Shown piece by piece: positions 29,013-37,617 of a stretch of 64,000 nt of DNA (positions are counted from its first letter, which is position 1; every line of letters begins with the position of its first letter). The stretch is from positions 17,055 through 81,054 of the forward strand of contig CATLHE010000008.1 in NCBI GenBank assembly GCA_949948895.1. Reading direction: 5' to 3'. The notes below the pieces were generated by a model, which had not been told where the DNA came from, ran no database searches, and worked only from the letters and a program-made list of their open reading frames with translations. This stretch comes from an uncultured Christensenella sp. (lineage in GTDB: Bacteria > Bacillota > Clostridia > Christensenellales > Pumilibacteraceae). The position numbers and the translations under genes are program-made.

Positions 29013-29522
29013 ATGGAACAGAGAAAATTATCGCGCCCGACCGATCAGCGCAACGCGCTTTTGCGTAATCAGGTAACGGCGTTACTTTGGAACGAGAAGA
29101 TCACGACCACTTATGCGCGCGCGAAAGAGGTACAGCGCATTGCCGACGAGATCATTCAGCTCGCCGTCGATACCGTGCTCGACGTTAAGCGCGAAGTGAA
29201 AAAGACCGTCGATAAAAAGGGCAAGACCGTTGAGGTCGAGACCATACTCGACGGCGAGAAACGGCTCGCCGCGCGTCGCAAGATCATGGCTATGGTCTAC
29301 GATCCGCCCGAAACGCGCAAGCCCGACGAGACCGCGCCCGCGTTCAGAGAGCGCACCAAGGATATCCGTCACCCGCTTATCGAAAAGATATTCAACGTGT
29401 ACGCTATCCGCTATTCGCAGCGCAATCGCGACAATAACTGCAGCGGCGGGTATACCCGCGTGCTCAAGCTCGGCGCACGCCGCGGCGACGCCGCCGAAGC
29501 CGCGCTTATCGAGTTGGTGTAA
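29013..29522 (+). CDS. rplQ: 50S ribosomal protein L17, long form
   Basis: 169 residues; the usual length is 115-130. The core has RKLSRPTDQRNALLRNQVTAL and RNRDNNCSGGYTRVLKLG. An insert of about 50 residues lies in the middle (rich in Lys/Glu/Arg). Similar inserts are known in Clostridia. Last gene of the supercluster. Confidence 0.95.
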   Translation: MEQRKLSRPTDQRNALLRNQVTALLWNEKITTTYARAKEVQRIADEIIQLAVDTVLDVKREVKKTVDKKGKTVEVETILDGEKRLAARRKIMAMVYDPPETRKPDETAPAFRERTKDIRHPLIEKIFNVYAIRYSQRNRDNNCSGGYTRVLKLGARRGDAAEAALIELV

Positions 29523-29566
29523 TACCATACGGTTGTTACGATAGCAATAGTTTAATATTCAAAAGC

Positions 29567-29601
29567 AAAAGAACGCCCGAACACGGCGTTCTTTCTTTTT
29601 A
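29567..29601 (+). terminator. Terminator of the ribosomal supercluster
   Basis: AAAGAACGCC (29568-29577) and GGCGTTCTTT (29585-29594) form a 10-bp stem followed by a T-rich tail. Confidence 0.92.
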
Positions 29602-29702
29602 TGTGGACGAAAATATCCGACACCCATTCGTGAGTGCGCAGCTTACTTTATTTACCGTCTTTATTGTGCGCTTTGACGCTGCGGAGTCATGACGGTCGTG
29701 GC

Positions 29703-30410
29703 TTAATCGGACTCGGCGGGTTCGTCCGCGGCGTCGCACACGTCGAGTATGGCGCAGTTTCGCGGTTTTTCGGGATTGAACTTGACGGTGACGCGGGCAT
29801 CGCGGTCGAGCATGCGGCGGAGCTTGTTGCCGCGCTTTAAAAAGGCGGACGACTTGGCGTCGTTTATTTGCACTGTGTATCTGTATATCATGTATATCTT
29901 TTTAAAAAACAGAATTATGGGGAAGCGCGGTTCTATGCCGACGATCACGCCTTTGTGCTCGGTCGCGTCGGTGTCTTTCATGACGCGCTTTGTTGCGCCG
30001 TTTGTCTGGAAGTCTATCGATATCTCGATGGCGATTATCAGCATGATCGCAAACTCGGCGATGCCGGCTATTCCTATCTGCCACAGATCGCGGTCTATCC
30101 ATATAAATATGCTCACGCCCAAGAACGCAATGCTCGACGCGATAAACATGATCAAAAGCCCGGCTTTGACACAGTCTAATGGCGAAAGACCTTTTATCGT
30201 GCCGTCGCGGTCGTAACGTATGATAAACTGACCTAAAACGCCTATCAAGAAAAATCCGACGGCGAGCATGCCGCTGCCGAGCGCGAACGTCGTCCATTCT
30301 TCATCGCCGTATCCGTTGTACATCAGATACCCGCCGCCTATGATGAATGCGCCGAACGCGACGAGCGCGCCGAGTTTAGTCAATATGCTTCCCGTTGAAT
30401 CTTTTCTCAT
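29703..30410 (-). CDS. Four-helix membrane protein with DUF3592-like C-terminus
   Basis: 235 residues. Hydrophobic helices at about 12-32, 42-64, 83-105 and 112-131. The C-terminal half (about 150-225) reads HKGVIVGIEPRF...YRYTVQ...VTVKFNPEKPRNCAILD, a beta-rich pattern like DUF3592. Convergent with the ribosomal operon. No function can be assigned. Confidence 0.75.
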   Translation of the reverse strand: MRKDSTGSILTKLGALVAFGAFIIGGGYLMYNGYGDEEWTTFALGSGMLAVGFFLIGVLGQFIIRYDRDGTIKGLSPLDCVKAGLLIMFIASSIAFLGVSIFIWIDRDLWQIGIAGIAEFAIMLIIAIEISIDFQTNGATKRVMKDTDATEHKGVIVGIEPRFPIILFFKKIYMIYRYTVQINDAKSSAFLKRGNKLRRMLDRDARVTVKFNPEKPRNCAILDVCDAADEPAESD

Positions 30411-30455
30411 AGCCGTCCCATTTTTTACATTATTCGCTCGAAAAGCGTTGCCTAT

Positions 30456-30484
30456 ATTATATCACTCGCGCATATGATTGTCAA
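30456..30484 (-). promoter_or_regulatory. Promoter of the DUF3592-like membrane gene
   Basis: On the minus strand TTGACA (30484-30479) and TATAAT (30461-30456) with a 17-base spacer, about 45 bases before the ATG at 30410. It overlaps the upstream edge of the divergent aminotransferase gene. Confidence 0.85.
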
Positions 30485-30510
30485 TCCGCGCGGGGCGCGT
30501 ATGCGGCAGA

Positions 30511-31560
30511 ATGGTTAATAAGAGCGCTTTGACGCATACTAACGGTATGATATTGATAGACAGACAGGGCGGCGCGGCGTGGAACATGGGCGACGCGCTC
30601 ACGGGAACGGATTACGTCGGGCGTTTGGAGAGCCGAATATCGGCGCGCACGGGAAAGAGCGCGGTCGCCGTTTGTTCTTCGGACGCGGCGTTACATACGG
30701 CGCTCAAGCTTTGCGGAGTGCGCGACGGCGATTATGTGTTTGTGCCGACATATACATTTTATTCGGACATAGCGACGGTGTCGCATGCGGGCGGCGTGCC
30801 CGTGTTTGTGGACTGCGATCCCATGACGCGGTGCGTATCGGCGGCGGCGCTCGAAACGGCATTCGTGTGGAGCAAGCTCCAAAACAAGCCGCCGCGCGCC
30901 GTTGTGGTTTCGGACGCGTTCGGTTCGGTCGCGGACTATGATACGCTGTTGCCGCTGTGCAAGGCGAACGGAGTGCCGCTCATTGAGCTCGCTTGCGACG
31001 CGTTCGGCGGCGAGTACAACGGCAAAGCCTGCGGCGCGTGCGGCGATTACGGCGTTATAAGCATGGTCAAGCGCGTGGACGGCGGCGGCGCCGTACTTGT
31101 GCTTAATGCCGACGAGCGGTCGCAAGCCGAAGAGTTCACGCGCGGCAAGTACACGGCAGGAGAGAACCACGATTACAAAATGCACAACGTCATAGCCGCG
31201 CTAGATTGCGCCAAGCTCGACGCGGCGAAAAAAATAACCGAGCGCGCAAAAGCCAATCTTGCGGCGCTGGTCAAAGCGAGCGGCGCGGTCGTCGAGCCCG
31301 TGACGGGCGATGCGGCGACGTACGCGCTCGTCAAAGCCGCAAAGCATAAAAAAACGCTCGAAAAATACGGGTTCGAGGTAAAAACCCCTCCGCCCGTGCA
31401 TACGATGCGGCAGTACGCCACGCGCACGTTTTTCGAGCACGAGCCGGGGTTTTGCGCGGCGTGTTCTTTCGGCGAGTATTGTTTTGTGAGTATGGATATT
31501 TCGGCGTTTAAGCGCCGTCAGTTAGTCAGGCTGTTGCACGCCTACGAAAGCAAGCCTTAG
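30511..31560 (+). CDS. DegT/DnrJ/EryC1-type PLP aminotransferase-like protein
   Basis: 349 residues from ATG 30511; ATG 30547 (MILIDRQGG) is an equally possible start and the frame also allows TTG 30478. Family features: AVCSSDAALHTALKLCGVRDGD, VFVPTYTFYSDIATV, VFVDCDP, and an EL-AC-DAFGG segment where the family has the D/H-A pair. The PLP lysine is probably K in SMVKRVDGGGAV, in a loop about two residues shorter than normal. Usually makes amino sugars; no sugar-nucleotide genes are adjacent, so the substrate is unknown. Confidence 0.78.
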   Translation: MVNKSALTHTNGMILIDRQGGAAWNMGDALTGTDYVGRLESRISARTGKSAVAVCSSDAALHTALKLCGVRDGDYVFVPTYTFYSDIATVSHAGGVPVFVDCDPMTRCVSAAALETAFVWSKLQNKPPRAVVVSDAFGSVADYDTLLPLCKANGVPLIELACDAFGGEYNGKACGACGDYGVISMVKRVDGGGAVLVLNADERSQAEEFTRGKYTAGENHDYKMHNVIAALDCAKLDAAKKITERAKANLAALVKASGAVVEPVTGDAATYALVKAAKHKKTLEKYGFEVKTPPPVHTMRQYATRTFFEHEPGFCAACSFGEYCFVSMDISAFKRRQLVRLLHAYESKP

Positions 31561-32060
31561 GCGATATGTCGATGTCGTAAGGGTATTTGTATATTCCGCG
31601 CCATTATTCGGGTGTTATGCAAAATCAATCACACCCGCCTACACACGGCAGACGCCAAGCCTTTGGCTTGTCATTCTGAACGCAGTGAAGAATCTAGGCG
31701 AACCGCCGCAAAGTGGCAACGCCAAATAAACGATTTATGCATTATATTTATTCGGGTGTACCGTAATTCAAGCGCTTACGCAAACACACAGCATACGTCA
31801 AACATTTGGTTTGCGGAGCGCAGAGGTCTGCGCTCCCTACGATTGGGTGGCATGTGATTTGCGCTTATTCGGGTGATGCATAAAATTACAGATAACGTAA
31901 ATACACGACAAAAACAATCTGTGATTGCAAGCGGTGCTTGGCGGCGTGCCGAGGTCGTCACGCCCTACGAATGGATGAAAATATGCACCGCTTTTATTCG
32001 GGCGTTACGCAAAACAAATCACCAGCGTCCATACACGACAGAAATCCAAGCTGTGCTTGG
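31561..32060. repeat. Cluster 2 of composite palindromic repeats
   Basis: No gene. Four A modules in the same orientation, each running from TTATTCGGGTG to a hairpin: 31656-31670 (CAAGCC/GGCTTG), 31799-31813 (CAAAC/GTTTG), 31915-31927 (CAATC/GATTG) followed at once by 31928-31940 (CAAGC/GCTTG), and 32046-32060 (CCAAGC/GCTTGG). B hairpins lie near 31814 (GGAGCGC/GCGCTCC) and 31939 (GGCGTG/CACGCC). A C module lies near 31670. The last hairpin ends at the nrdG-like stop codon. Confidence 0.85.
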
Positions 32061-32765
32061 CTAGTCACCGCGGAGCTTGGCATTGGGCACGAACTCTTGC
32101 GCGATAGAAAGGTAGTGCGCCATAGTGTCATCGGTCGGCGCGGTCAGGGTTTTTGACGGCACGGTGTCGCGCATAACGAACTTTTGGAGATAGTACCTGT
32201 CCGCGCCCGCGATCATGCGCGCCGCGCCCGCCATGCTTTGTCCGTCGAACAGCTGCTCGGCGATCGTCGTGCGGAACTCGTACGGCACGCCCGATGCGCG
32301 GATAAGCTCGATCGATTCCGTAACGGGCGAGATATCGAACCGCACGGGGTCGAGCCCCACGGTCTCGGCATAGCGCTCGGGCGAGTTTTTAATGTCCATG
32401 GCTACATAGTCGAGCAGGCTTTCGGAGTATAGCGTCCTAAGCGCGTCGGGGCGAAAGCCGTTGGTGTCGAGCTTGATCTTGTACCCGAGCGACCTGATCT
32501 CCGCTATGAACCGATCGAGGTCGGAGTACAGCGTGGGCTCGCCGCCCGTTATGCACACGCCTTCGAGCACGCCCGCGCGCTTTTTCAGGAATGCGAATAT
32601 CTCCGCTTCGTCGTAGTACTCGGGTGCTTCGCCCAATAGCTCGCTGTTGTGGCAGAACGGACAGCGGAAGTTACAGCCCGGTACAAACAGCGTCGCCGCC
32701 GTGTGCTCGGGAAAATCCAATAGCGTCAGTTTTTGTATACCGCTTATCTTGATGTATCGGTCCAT
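32061..32765 (-). CDS. nrdG: Anaerobic ribonucleotide-reductase-type radical SAM activating protein
   Basis: 234 residues from MDRYIKISGIQKLTLLDFPE; the frame extends upstream but the promoter and GAGGCGG site fit this ATG. The radical SAM cluster motif is CNFRCPFCHN, and the GGEPTLY motif binds S-adenosylmethionine. The family (NrdG2-like) makes the glycyl radical on class III ribonucleotide reductase. No nrdD is in the window. The TAG stop sits directly against a repeat hairpin. Confidence 0.88.
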   Translation of the reverse strand: MDRYIKISGIQKLTLLDFPEHTAATLFVPGCNFRCPFCHNSELLGEAPEYYDEAEIFAFLKKRAGVLEGVCITGGEPTLYSDLDRFIAEIRSLGYKIKLDTNGFRPDALRTLYSESLLDYVAMDIKNSPERYAETVGLDPVRFDISPVTESIELIRASGVPYEFRTTIAEQLFDGQSMAGAARMIAGADRYYLQKFVMRDTVPSKTLTAPTDDTMAHYLSIAQEFVPNAKLRGD

Positions 32766-32795
32766 ATCCGCCTCGCGTGGTTGTGTATTTGGTTT

Positions 32796-32824
32796 ATTAT
32801 ATCTTCGCTTTGCCCATTTGTCAA
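32796..32824 (-). promoter_or_regulatory. Promoter of the nrdG-like gene
   Basis: Minus strand: TTGACA (32824-32819), 17-base spacer, TATAAT (32801-32796). The -35 box lies just outside the first hairpin of repeat cluster 3. Confidence 0.88.
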
Positions 32825-32825
32825 C

Positions 32826-33470
32826 CAACAAGCCAAAGGCTTGGCGTCTGTCGTGTGTGGGCGCTGGTGATTTGTTTTACGTAACGCCCGACCAAGCACG
32901 GCTTGGATTACTGTCGTGTGTTGGCGTTATCGATAATTATAAGTAACGCCCGAATAAAAAGCAAATCACATGTCACCCAATCGTAGGGAGCGCAGACCTC
33001 TGCGCTCCGCCAACCAAATGTTGGGCGAATGTCGTGTGTGGGCGCTGGTGATTTGTTTTACGTAATGCCCGAATAAATATTATGCATAAATCGTTTGTTT
33101 AGCGTTGCCGTTCTGCGGCTACGCCAAAGATTCTTCACTGCGTTCAGAATGACATGAAACGACATGTAACTCATTGTATCAAGACAGACATTGAGTCGAA
33201 TATCCCACGATAATATTCCTGTCATCCTGAGGCGAAGCCGAAGGATCTAGGGCGTAAGCCCGCACCAAGCGCAGCTTGGATTTTTGTCGTGTGTTTGCGT
33301 TATCGATAATTTGGGGGTTACACCCGAATAAGAGCAAATCACATGTCACCCAATCGTAGGGAGCGCAGACCTCTGCGCTCCGCAAGCCTTACGCTTGGCG
33401 TCTGTCGTGTGTTTACTCTATCGGGTAATTCGATGTGACGCCCGAATAATTGTGGTGCATTCCGCAAACT
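32826..33470. repeat. Cluster 3 of composite palindromic repeats
   Basis: No gene. Starting with CAAGCCAAAGGCTTG next to the nrdG promoter, A modules occur in tandem (second hairpin CCAAGCACGGCTTGG near 32891). Further A hairpins are at 33010-33024 (CCAAC/GTTGG), about 33265 (CCAAGC/GCTTGG) and about 33384. B modules are near 32985 and 33357, C modules near 33125 and 33222. Confidence 0.85.
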
Positions 33471-33487
33471 TATTTATTATCACACAA

Positions 33488-33518
33488 ATAAAAACCTCCC
33501 TCTTGTTCGAGAAGGAGA
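33488..33518 (-). terminator. Terminator of the coiled-coil gene
   Basis: On the minus strand CTCCTTCT and AGAGGGAG pair (one G-U) and are followed by GTTTTTATT. Confidence 0.7.
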
Positions 33519-33593
33519 TTTAAGCTCGTTTTTATTCTGCTATACCCGACGGCAAAACATTCGATTTAAAAGTATTATGCGTCGAGCAAAATA

Positions 33594-35348
33594 TCATCTG
33601 TGAGTCGGGCGGGAGGGGCGACGGTGCGGTGCGTGACCCGGTCTTGCCCTGTGCGCTCCGTGCGCGGACGCGCCGCTCGGCGAGCGCTTTTTTGCCGCTT
33701 TGCGTTTGGGTTTATTCGCTGGTTTTGCCACGGGTTTGGCGGCGGGTCTGGTAACGACCGTCTTTTTTGCGGGCGTCAATCCCGACGGTACCACGGCTTT
33801 GGACGCCGGCGTCATAACATATATCTGCTTGTCTTTGGTCGAGTAGAACACGCCGTCGGCGAGCGCGATATATTCCTGACCGAACGCGCCGTTGCCGCCG
33901 CCGTTCTGAACGGTGCCGGGCAACGTTTCGGGGTCGGACATTTGTATCATTTCGGGTCGGATGTCTTTTACCGTTTCCGCTTCTTTCTGCTTGCGCTCCA
34001 ACTCGCGTTCGCGGTCTTTAAGATCCTTTTCGGCAAGGTCGCGGCGCATGAGCTCCAATTCGTCTTGAAGTTTTCTGAACCTGTCGCCCGCGTCGCCGTA
34101 GTACGGCGGTATTATCTGTTGCGCGTTCATGCCGTTGCCGACGACGCCGTTTTGCGTTTGCGCCATCGAAACGGTGAGTTTATTCAAAAGATCGCGCAGT
34201 CCGTCTATTTCGTTGCGGAGCTTGTCGACTTCGGCTGTGCCGCGCGCGCCGTCGTCGGGCTTGCTCGCGGTCGAGTGCGCGCGAATGCTCGCTTCCTGCG
34301 CCTGCTGCATCATGAGCCTTGCCTGCTCCATCATGGCTTTTGCGGCTTCCGTCGCCGCGTCCGACTGAGGTTCGGACTTTGCCGCCGCTTGCGCCGCTAC
34401 CGCCTGAGCCTGCTGAGCCGCGGCGATCTGCGCTTGCTGCGCCTGTTCCATCATGAGCCGCGCCTGTTCCATCATGGCTTTTGCGGCTTCCGTCGCCGCG
34501 TCCGATTGGTACTCGGGCTTTGCCGCCGCTTGCGCCGCTACCGCCTGAGCCTGCTGAGCCGCGGCGATCTGCGCTTGTTGCGCCTGTTCCATCATGAGCC
34601 GCGCTTGCTCCATCATGGCTTTTGCGGCTTCCGTCGCCGCGTCGGGCTGTTGCGTCGGCGCGGGCGCGGGTTCGGCTTGAGCTTTTTGCAATGCGTCCTG
34701 CGCCGCTTGGGCTTGCTCCATGATGAGCCGCGCCTGTTCGACCATGCTCTGAGCTTTTTCTTCGGCGGCTTTTTCTTTTTCTTCGATGAGCTGATCGGTG
34801 AGTATGCGGTCGAGCTCGTCGTCCAAGTATTTGCCTATCTGTTCCTGCGCGACTGCCTGCGCGCGCTGTTCGGTATTTTCTTCGTCAAGTATGCGATTGA
34901 GTTGATCGTCCAAAAACTGTCCTATCTGTTCTTGCACTTCCGCCTGAGGATCGGGCGCGTGCTCCGCCGCCGCGGGCGGGACAGTAACAACGGGCTCCGT
35001 ATCGTCGTTTAGTATTGCGGCGAGCTGAGCGTTGAGCTCGGCGTCGGTCGGCATAAAAACGGGCGGCGTCTGTTCGCTCGCTTGCGCGGCAATAACGGTT
35101 TGATCGTCCGTCGGAACGGGCGTTACTATTATCGGCTCGTCGGCTTGGACGGGTGTGGTAATGACCTCGTCCGCAACGGGTATCGCCGCGTCCTCGGCAG
35201 GCGGCGGCACTATCGGTTCGTCCGATACGACGGCATTGACCGCACCGTCGTCGGACGGCGTGATCGGCACAGCGTCGAGTATGATCGGCGGTTCCGTTCC
35301 CTCTATGACTTGGGGTCCAAGATCGTTATCGTCAGTAATATTAGCCAT
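33594..35348 (-). CDS. Repetitive Ala/Gln-rich coiled-coil protein with basic tail
   Basis: 584 residues, no signal peptide. Regions: acidic Pro/Val-rich N-terminus (1-130); two related EQIGxxLDDxLxRIL motifs (about 138-190); three copies, the last degenerate, of a 47-residue repeat starting DAATEAAKAMMEQARLMMEQ (141 bp in DNA, around 34250-34650); a second coiled coil (about 375-470) with RDLAEKDLKDRERELERK; a short globular part with EYIALADGVFYSTKDKQIYV; and a strongly basic tail rich in Lys, Pro, Arg and His. I do not recognise a family. The shape suggests a structural or nucleic-acid-tethering protein. Confidence 0.75.
   Translation of the reverse strand: MANITDDNDLGPQVIEGTEPPIILDAVPITPSDDGAVNAVVSDEPIVPPPAEDAAIPVADEVITTPVQADEPIIVTPVPTDDQTVIAAQASEQTPPVFMPTDAELNAQLAAILNDDTEPVVTVPPAAAEHAPDPQAEVQEQIGQFLDDQLNRILDEENTEQRAQAVAQEQIGKYLDDELDRILTDQLIEEKEKAAEEKAQSMVEQARLIMEQAQAAQDALQKAQAEPAPAPTQQPDAATEAAKAMMEQARLMMEQAQQAQIAAAQQAQAVAAQAAAKPEYQSDAATEAAKAMMEQARLMMEQAQQAQIAAAQQAQAVAAQAAAKSEPQSDAATEAAKAMMEQARLMMQQAQEASIRAHSTASKPDDGARGTAEVDKLRNEIDGLRDLLNKLTVSMAQTQNGVVGNGMNAQQIIPPYYGDAGDRFRKLQDELELMRRDLAEKDLKDRERELERKQKEAETVKDIRPEMIQMSDPETLPGTVQNGGGNGAFGQEYIALADGVFYSTKDKQIYVMTPASKAVVPSGLTPAKKTVVTRPAAKPVAKPANKPKRKAAKKRSPSGASAHGAHRARPGHAPHRRPSRPTHR
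34250..34655 (-). repeat. Tandem 141-bp repeat inside the coiled-coil gene
   Basis: The string TCATGGCTTTTGCGGCTTCC occurs at about 34331, 34472 and 34613, exactly 141 bases apart, which equals 47 codons. Two units are nearly identical and the third diverges after about 60 bases, so unit number probably varies between strains. Confidence 0.9.
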
Positions 35349-35464
35349 ACGAAAAACTCGCGTCGGTAAAATTTATATCGTATACGGTCTAACGTTAAGC
35401 GCGGGTTTTTCCGTCGCGCGCGACTTGAGAAAAGTCTTTATTTAAACCTTATACACTATCATAT

Positions 35465-35493
35465 ATAATACAGTATTATACGCCGAATGTCAA
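35465..35493 (-). promoter_or_regulatory. Promoter of the coiled-coil gene
   Basis: Minus strand TTGACA (35493-35488), 17 bases, TATTAT (35470-35465), giving a leader of about 110 bases. Confidence 0.75.
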
Positions 35494-35641
35494 TAGCTTT
35501 TGTTAAAATAAGTGCAGCTATACAGCTTTGCGTGACGCGCGATAAATAAGCGCGGCGGTTCGGTATCCGCGCTCGAAAGGGTAAAAAGGCGTTTTAAACT
35601 CGAAACGGCTGTAAATCGAATGTTTAAACTCGGAAAAAGTA

Positions 35642-35670
35642 TTGACACGCTTAATGCAATATGTTAGAAT
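35642..35670 (+). promoter_or_regulatory. Promoter of the lipoprotein-pullulanase pair
   Basis: TTGACA (35642-35647), 17-base spacer, TAGAAT (35665-35670). The rest of the 35349-35717 gap holds the divergent promoter and no gene. Confidence 0.85.
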
Positions 35671-35717
35671 AAACTTCGGTTCGGGGCGGTTCGCTTCGAG
35701 TATATCAGAGGGTGTTT

Positions 35718-37601
35718 ATGATGAAAAGATTGGTTCGTTCTGTAATAGCGGTTTTAACGTTATGTCTGGCTTTGACGTGTTTTGCCGCATGCGGAAATAA
35801 AAGTTCCGACAACAGCGGAAAAGGAAAGAATCTCGCGGCGGTCGACAAGGACTCGATAAGGTTCGAAGTGGACGCCGACGGCGTGTACATGCTGTGGAAC
35901 GCCGTGGAAAACGCCGAGTATTACGTCATAACGTGCAACGGCGTCAAGGCGGAGACGGACGATACTTCCGTCAATTTCGAACGCGTAGACGGATTAGTTC
36001 TGCCTAACGACAGAGTGTTTAACATTAGTATCTATGCAAGAGCCGACGGGTACAAAAACTCCTCGTCGGTCAAACTGACTCACACTGTGGAGGGAATCGA
36101 TTTGGTCAGCCCGCGAGTAAAGTCTTTTGATAACGGCGTGCTCGGTTGGTCGAGCGTTGCAGGCGCAACGGCGTACAAGGTCGCCGTCAACGGCACGGTC
36201 GTCGCGGAAGCGCAAGAAGCGACGACGCTTGATATATCGGCGTACGAAGCGACTCCAGGTACGCTTCGCGTGGATATCTCGGCAGTGAGCAATAACGGCG
36301 TTTACCGCCGCGAAAGCGCAAAAACAACGGTAGGAATAAATGCCGAGCGCACCAAGCTCATGCTTTTGCCCATTACGGAGTTCACATTTAAAAACGGCGT
36401 TATCGGCTGGGAAAAGAACGGCGGCGCAAAAGCGTACAAAATAGTCGATATCAACCAAACGGTGGCGGCGACTGTAACGGGCACTTCTTACGATATGAAC
36501 GATAAGATACTCGTGTACGGCATATATCCCGTTTCGGCGAGCGCCGACGTTGCGGATGCTGACATGACCGAGCCGTCCGATATCAAGTACTTGGAAGGCG
36601 AGGGCACGGCGGCGAGTCCGTACCTTATAAAGACAACGTTCGACCTTCGCGCGATCGATTATTACGAAACGCTGTATGCGGAAGCGCTGAAAACCTCGCC
36701 CGCGACTCAGCCCAACGTATACCGTATAGAAAATAATCTCAACTACAACTCGGTCGCCGCGCTCGATGAAGCGTCCAATATCTATACGCTCACGCGTCCG
36801 TTTTACGGCACGCTAGACGGAAACAATAAGATACTTTCCAATCTTCGCGTCAGATATGACGGCGGGTATTGGGCGTTGTTCGACTATATCACGAGCGGCG
36901 CTACGGTCAAGAATATCATTTTCGATACCGTCGATATTTACAACGAGATAGTCATAAGCGATAAGGGCGAGATATTCCCTCTCGATACCTCTATAGCTAC
37001 CGTGGCGCATAATAATTACGGAACAATACAGGGCATAACAGTCAAGAACGCGCTGTACATAGCAAAAGGCGGCGACGTCTGCGGGATCGCTACGTACAAT
37101 CATAAGGGCGCGACAATAAGCGGTTGCTCGCTCATAGGCGACAACGAGTTCAAACAAGAAGATACGGGCATATACAGCCAAGCGTGCTTTGAAATGGCGG
37201 GTATAACGATAGAAAACAGCGGCGCGGTAAACGGCTGTCTCGTGCGTTCGCTTACCATTCGCGGCACGGTCTCGTCGTATGTTACCGAATGGGATAAAGG
37301 CACGCCCGTTGACTTCGGGTACTTTAATAACGTCAGCTGGGGCGCAGGTATTGCCTCGTATAATCGCGCAGGCGGCATAGTCAGCGGCAATACGTATGGC
37401 ACAATCGATATGATATGTATGGTGGCGGACGTTAATACTCAAGCGTTCGGCGGGATAGTTGCGCTGGACAGCGGCAGTGTTTCCGATAATATCGCGGGAA
37501 CATTGACGTGGAGTTCGACGCAAAACGTAGGCGCGGCGGTCACCGCCGACTACGGCACGTCAAGTAGACGCGTAGGTAAGATACGCGGATACAGGGGCTA
37601 G
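35718..37601 (+). CDS. Surface lipoprotein with Fn3-like modules and beta-helix (GLUG-like) repeats
   Basis: 627 residues from ATG 35718 (ATG 35721 also possible), after AGAGGG. Signal peptide with lipobox LTCFAAC, so the cysteine near residue 25 should be lipidated. Three fibronectin-III-like modules follow, each with a W-x-x-V/N-x-G/A-x-x-Y-K/V pattern (for example LGWSSVAGATAYKVAVNG). From about residue 290 come repeats of the type FYGTLDGNNKILSNL...VKNIIF, typical of GLUG/right-handed helix surface proteins. Transcribed together with the pullulanase 16 bases downstream, so it may bind or position glucan. Binding is inferred. Confidence 0.82.
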   Translation: MMKRLVRSVIAVLTLCLALTCFAACGNKSSDNSGKGKNLAAVDKDSIRFEVDADGVYMLWNAVENAEYYVITCNGVKAETDDTSVNFERVDGLVLPNDRVFNISIYARADGYKNSSSVKLTHTVEGIDLVSPRVKSFDNGVLGWSSVAGATAYKVAVNGTVVAEAQEATTLDISAYEATPGTLRVDISAVSNNGVYRRESAKTTVGINAERTKLMLLPITEFTFKNGVIGWEKNGGAKAYKIVDINQTVAATVTGTSYDMNDKILVYGIYPVSASADVADADMTEPSDIKYLEGEGTAASPYLIKTTFDLRAIDYYETLYAEALKTSPATQPNVYRIENNLNYNSVAALDEASNIYTLTRPFYGTLDGNNKILSNLRVRYDGGYWALFDYITSGATVKNIIFDTVDIYNEIVISDKGEIFPLDTSIATVAHNNYGTIQGITVKNALYIAKGGDVCGIATYNHKGATISGCSLIGDNEFKQEDTGIYSQACFEMAGITIENSGAVNGCLVRSLTIRGTVSSYVTEWDKGTPVDFGYFNNVSWGAGIASYNRAGGIVSGNTYGTIDMICMVADVNTQAFGGIVALDSGSVSDNIAGTLTWSSTQNVGAAVTADYGTSSRRVGKIRGYRG

Positions 37602-37617
37602 AAACAGGAGGGCGAGA

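Noticed and set aside
33600..35012. 470-residue plus-strand frame opposite the coiled-coil gene
   Set aside because: It is the complement of the 141-bp repeat region, giving an Arg/Phe/Leu-rich product; the minus-strand protein has a promoter, terminator and sensible composition.
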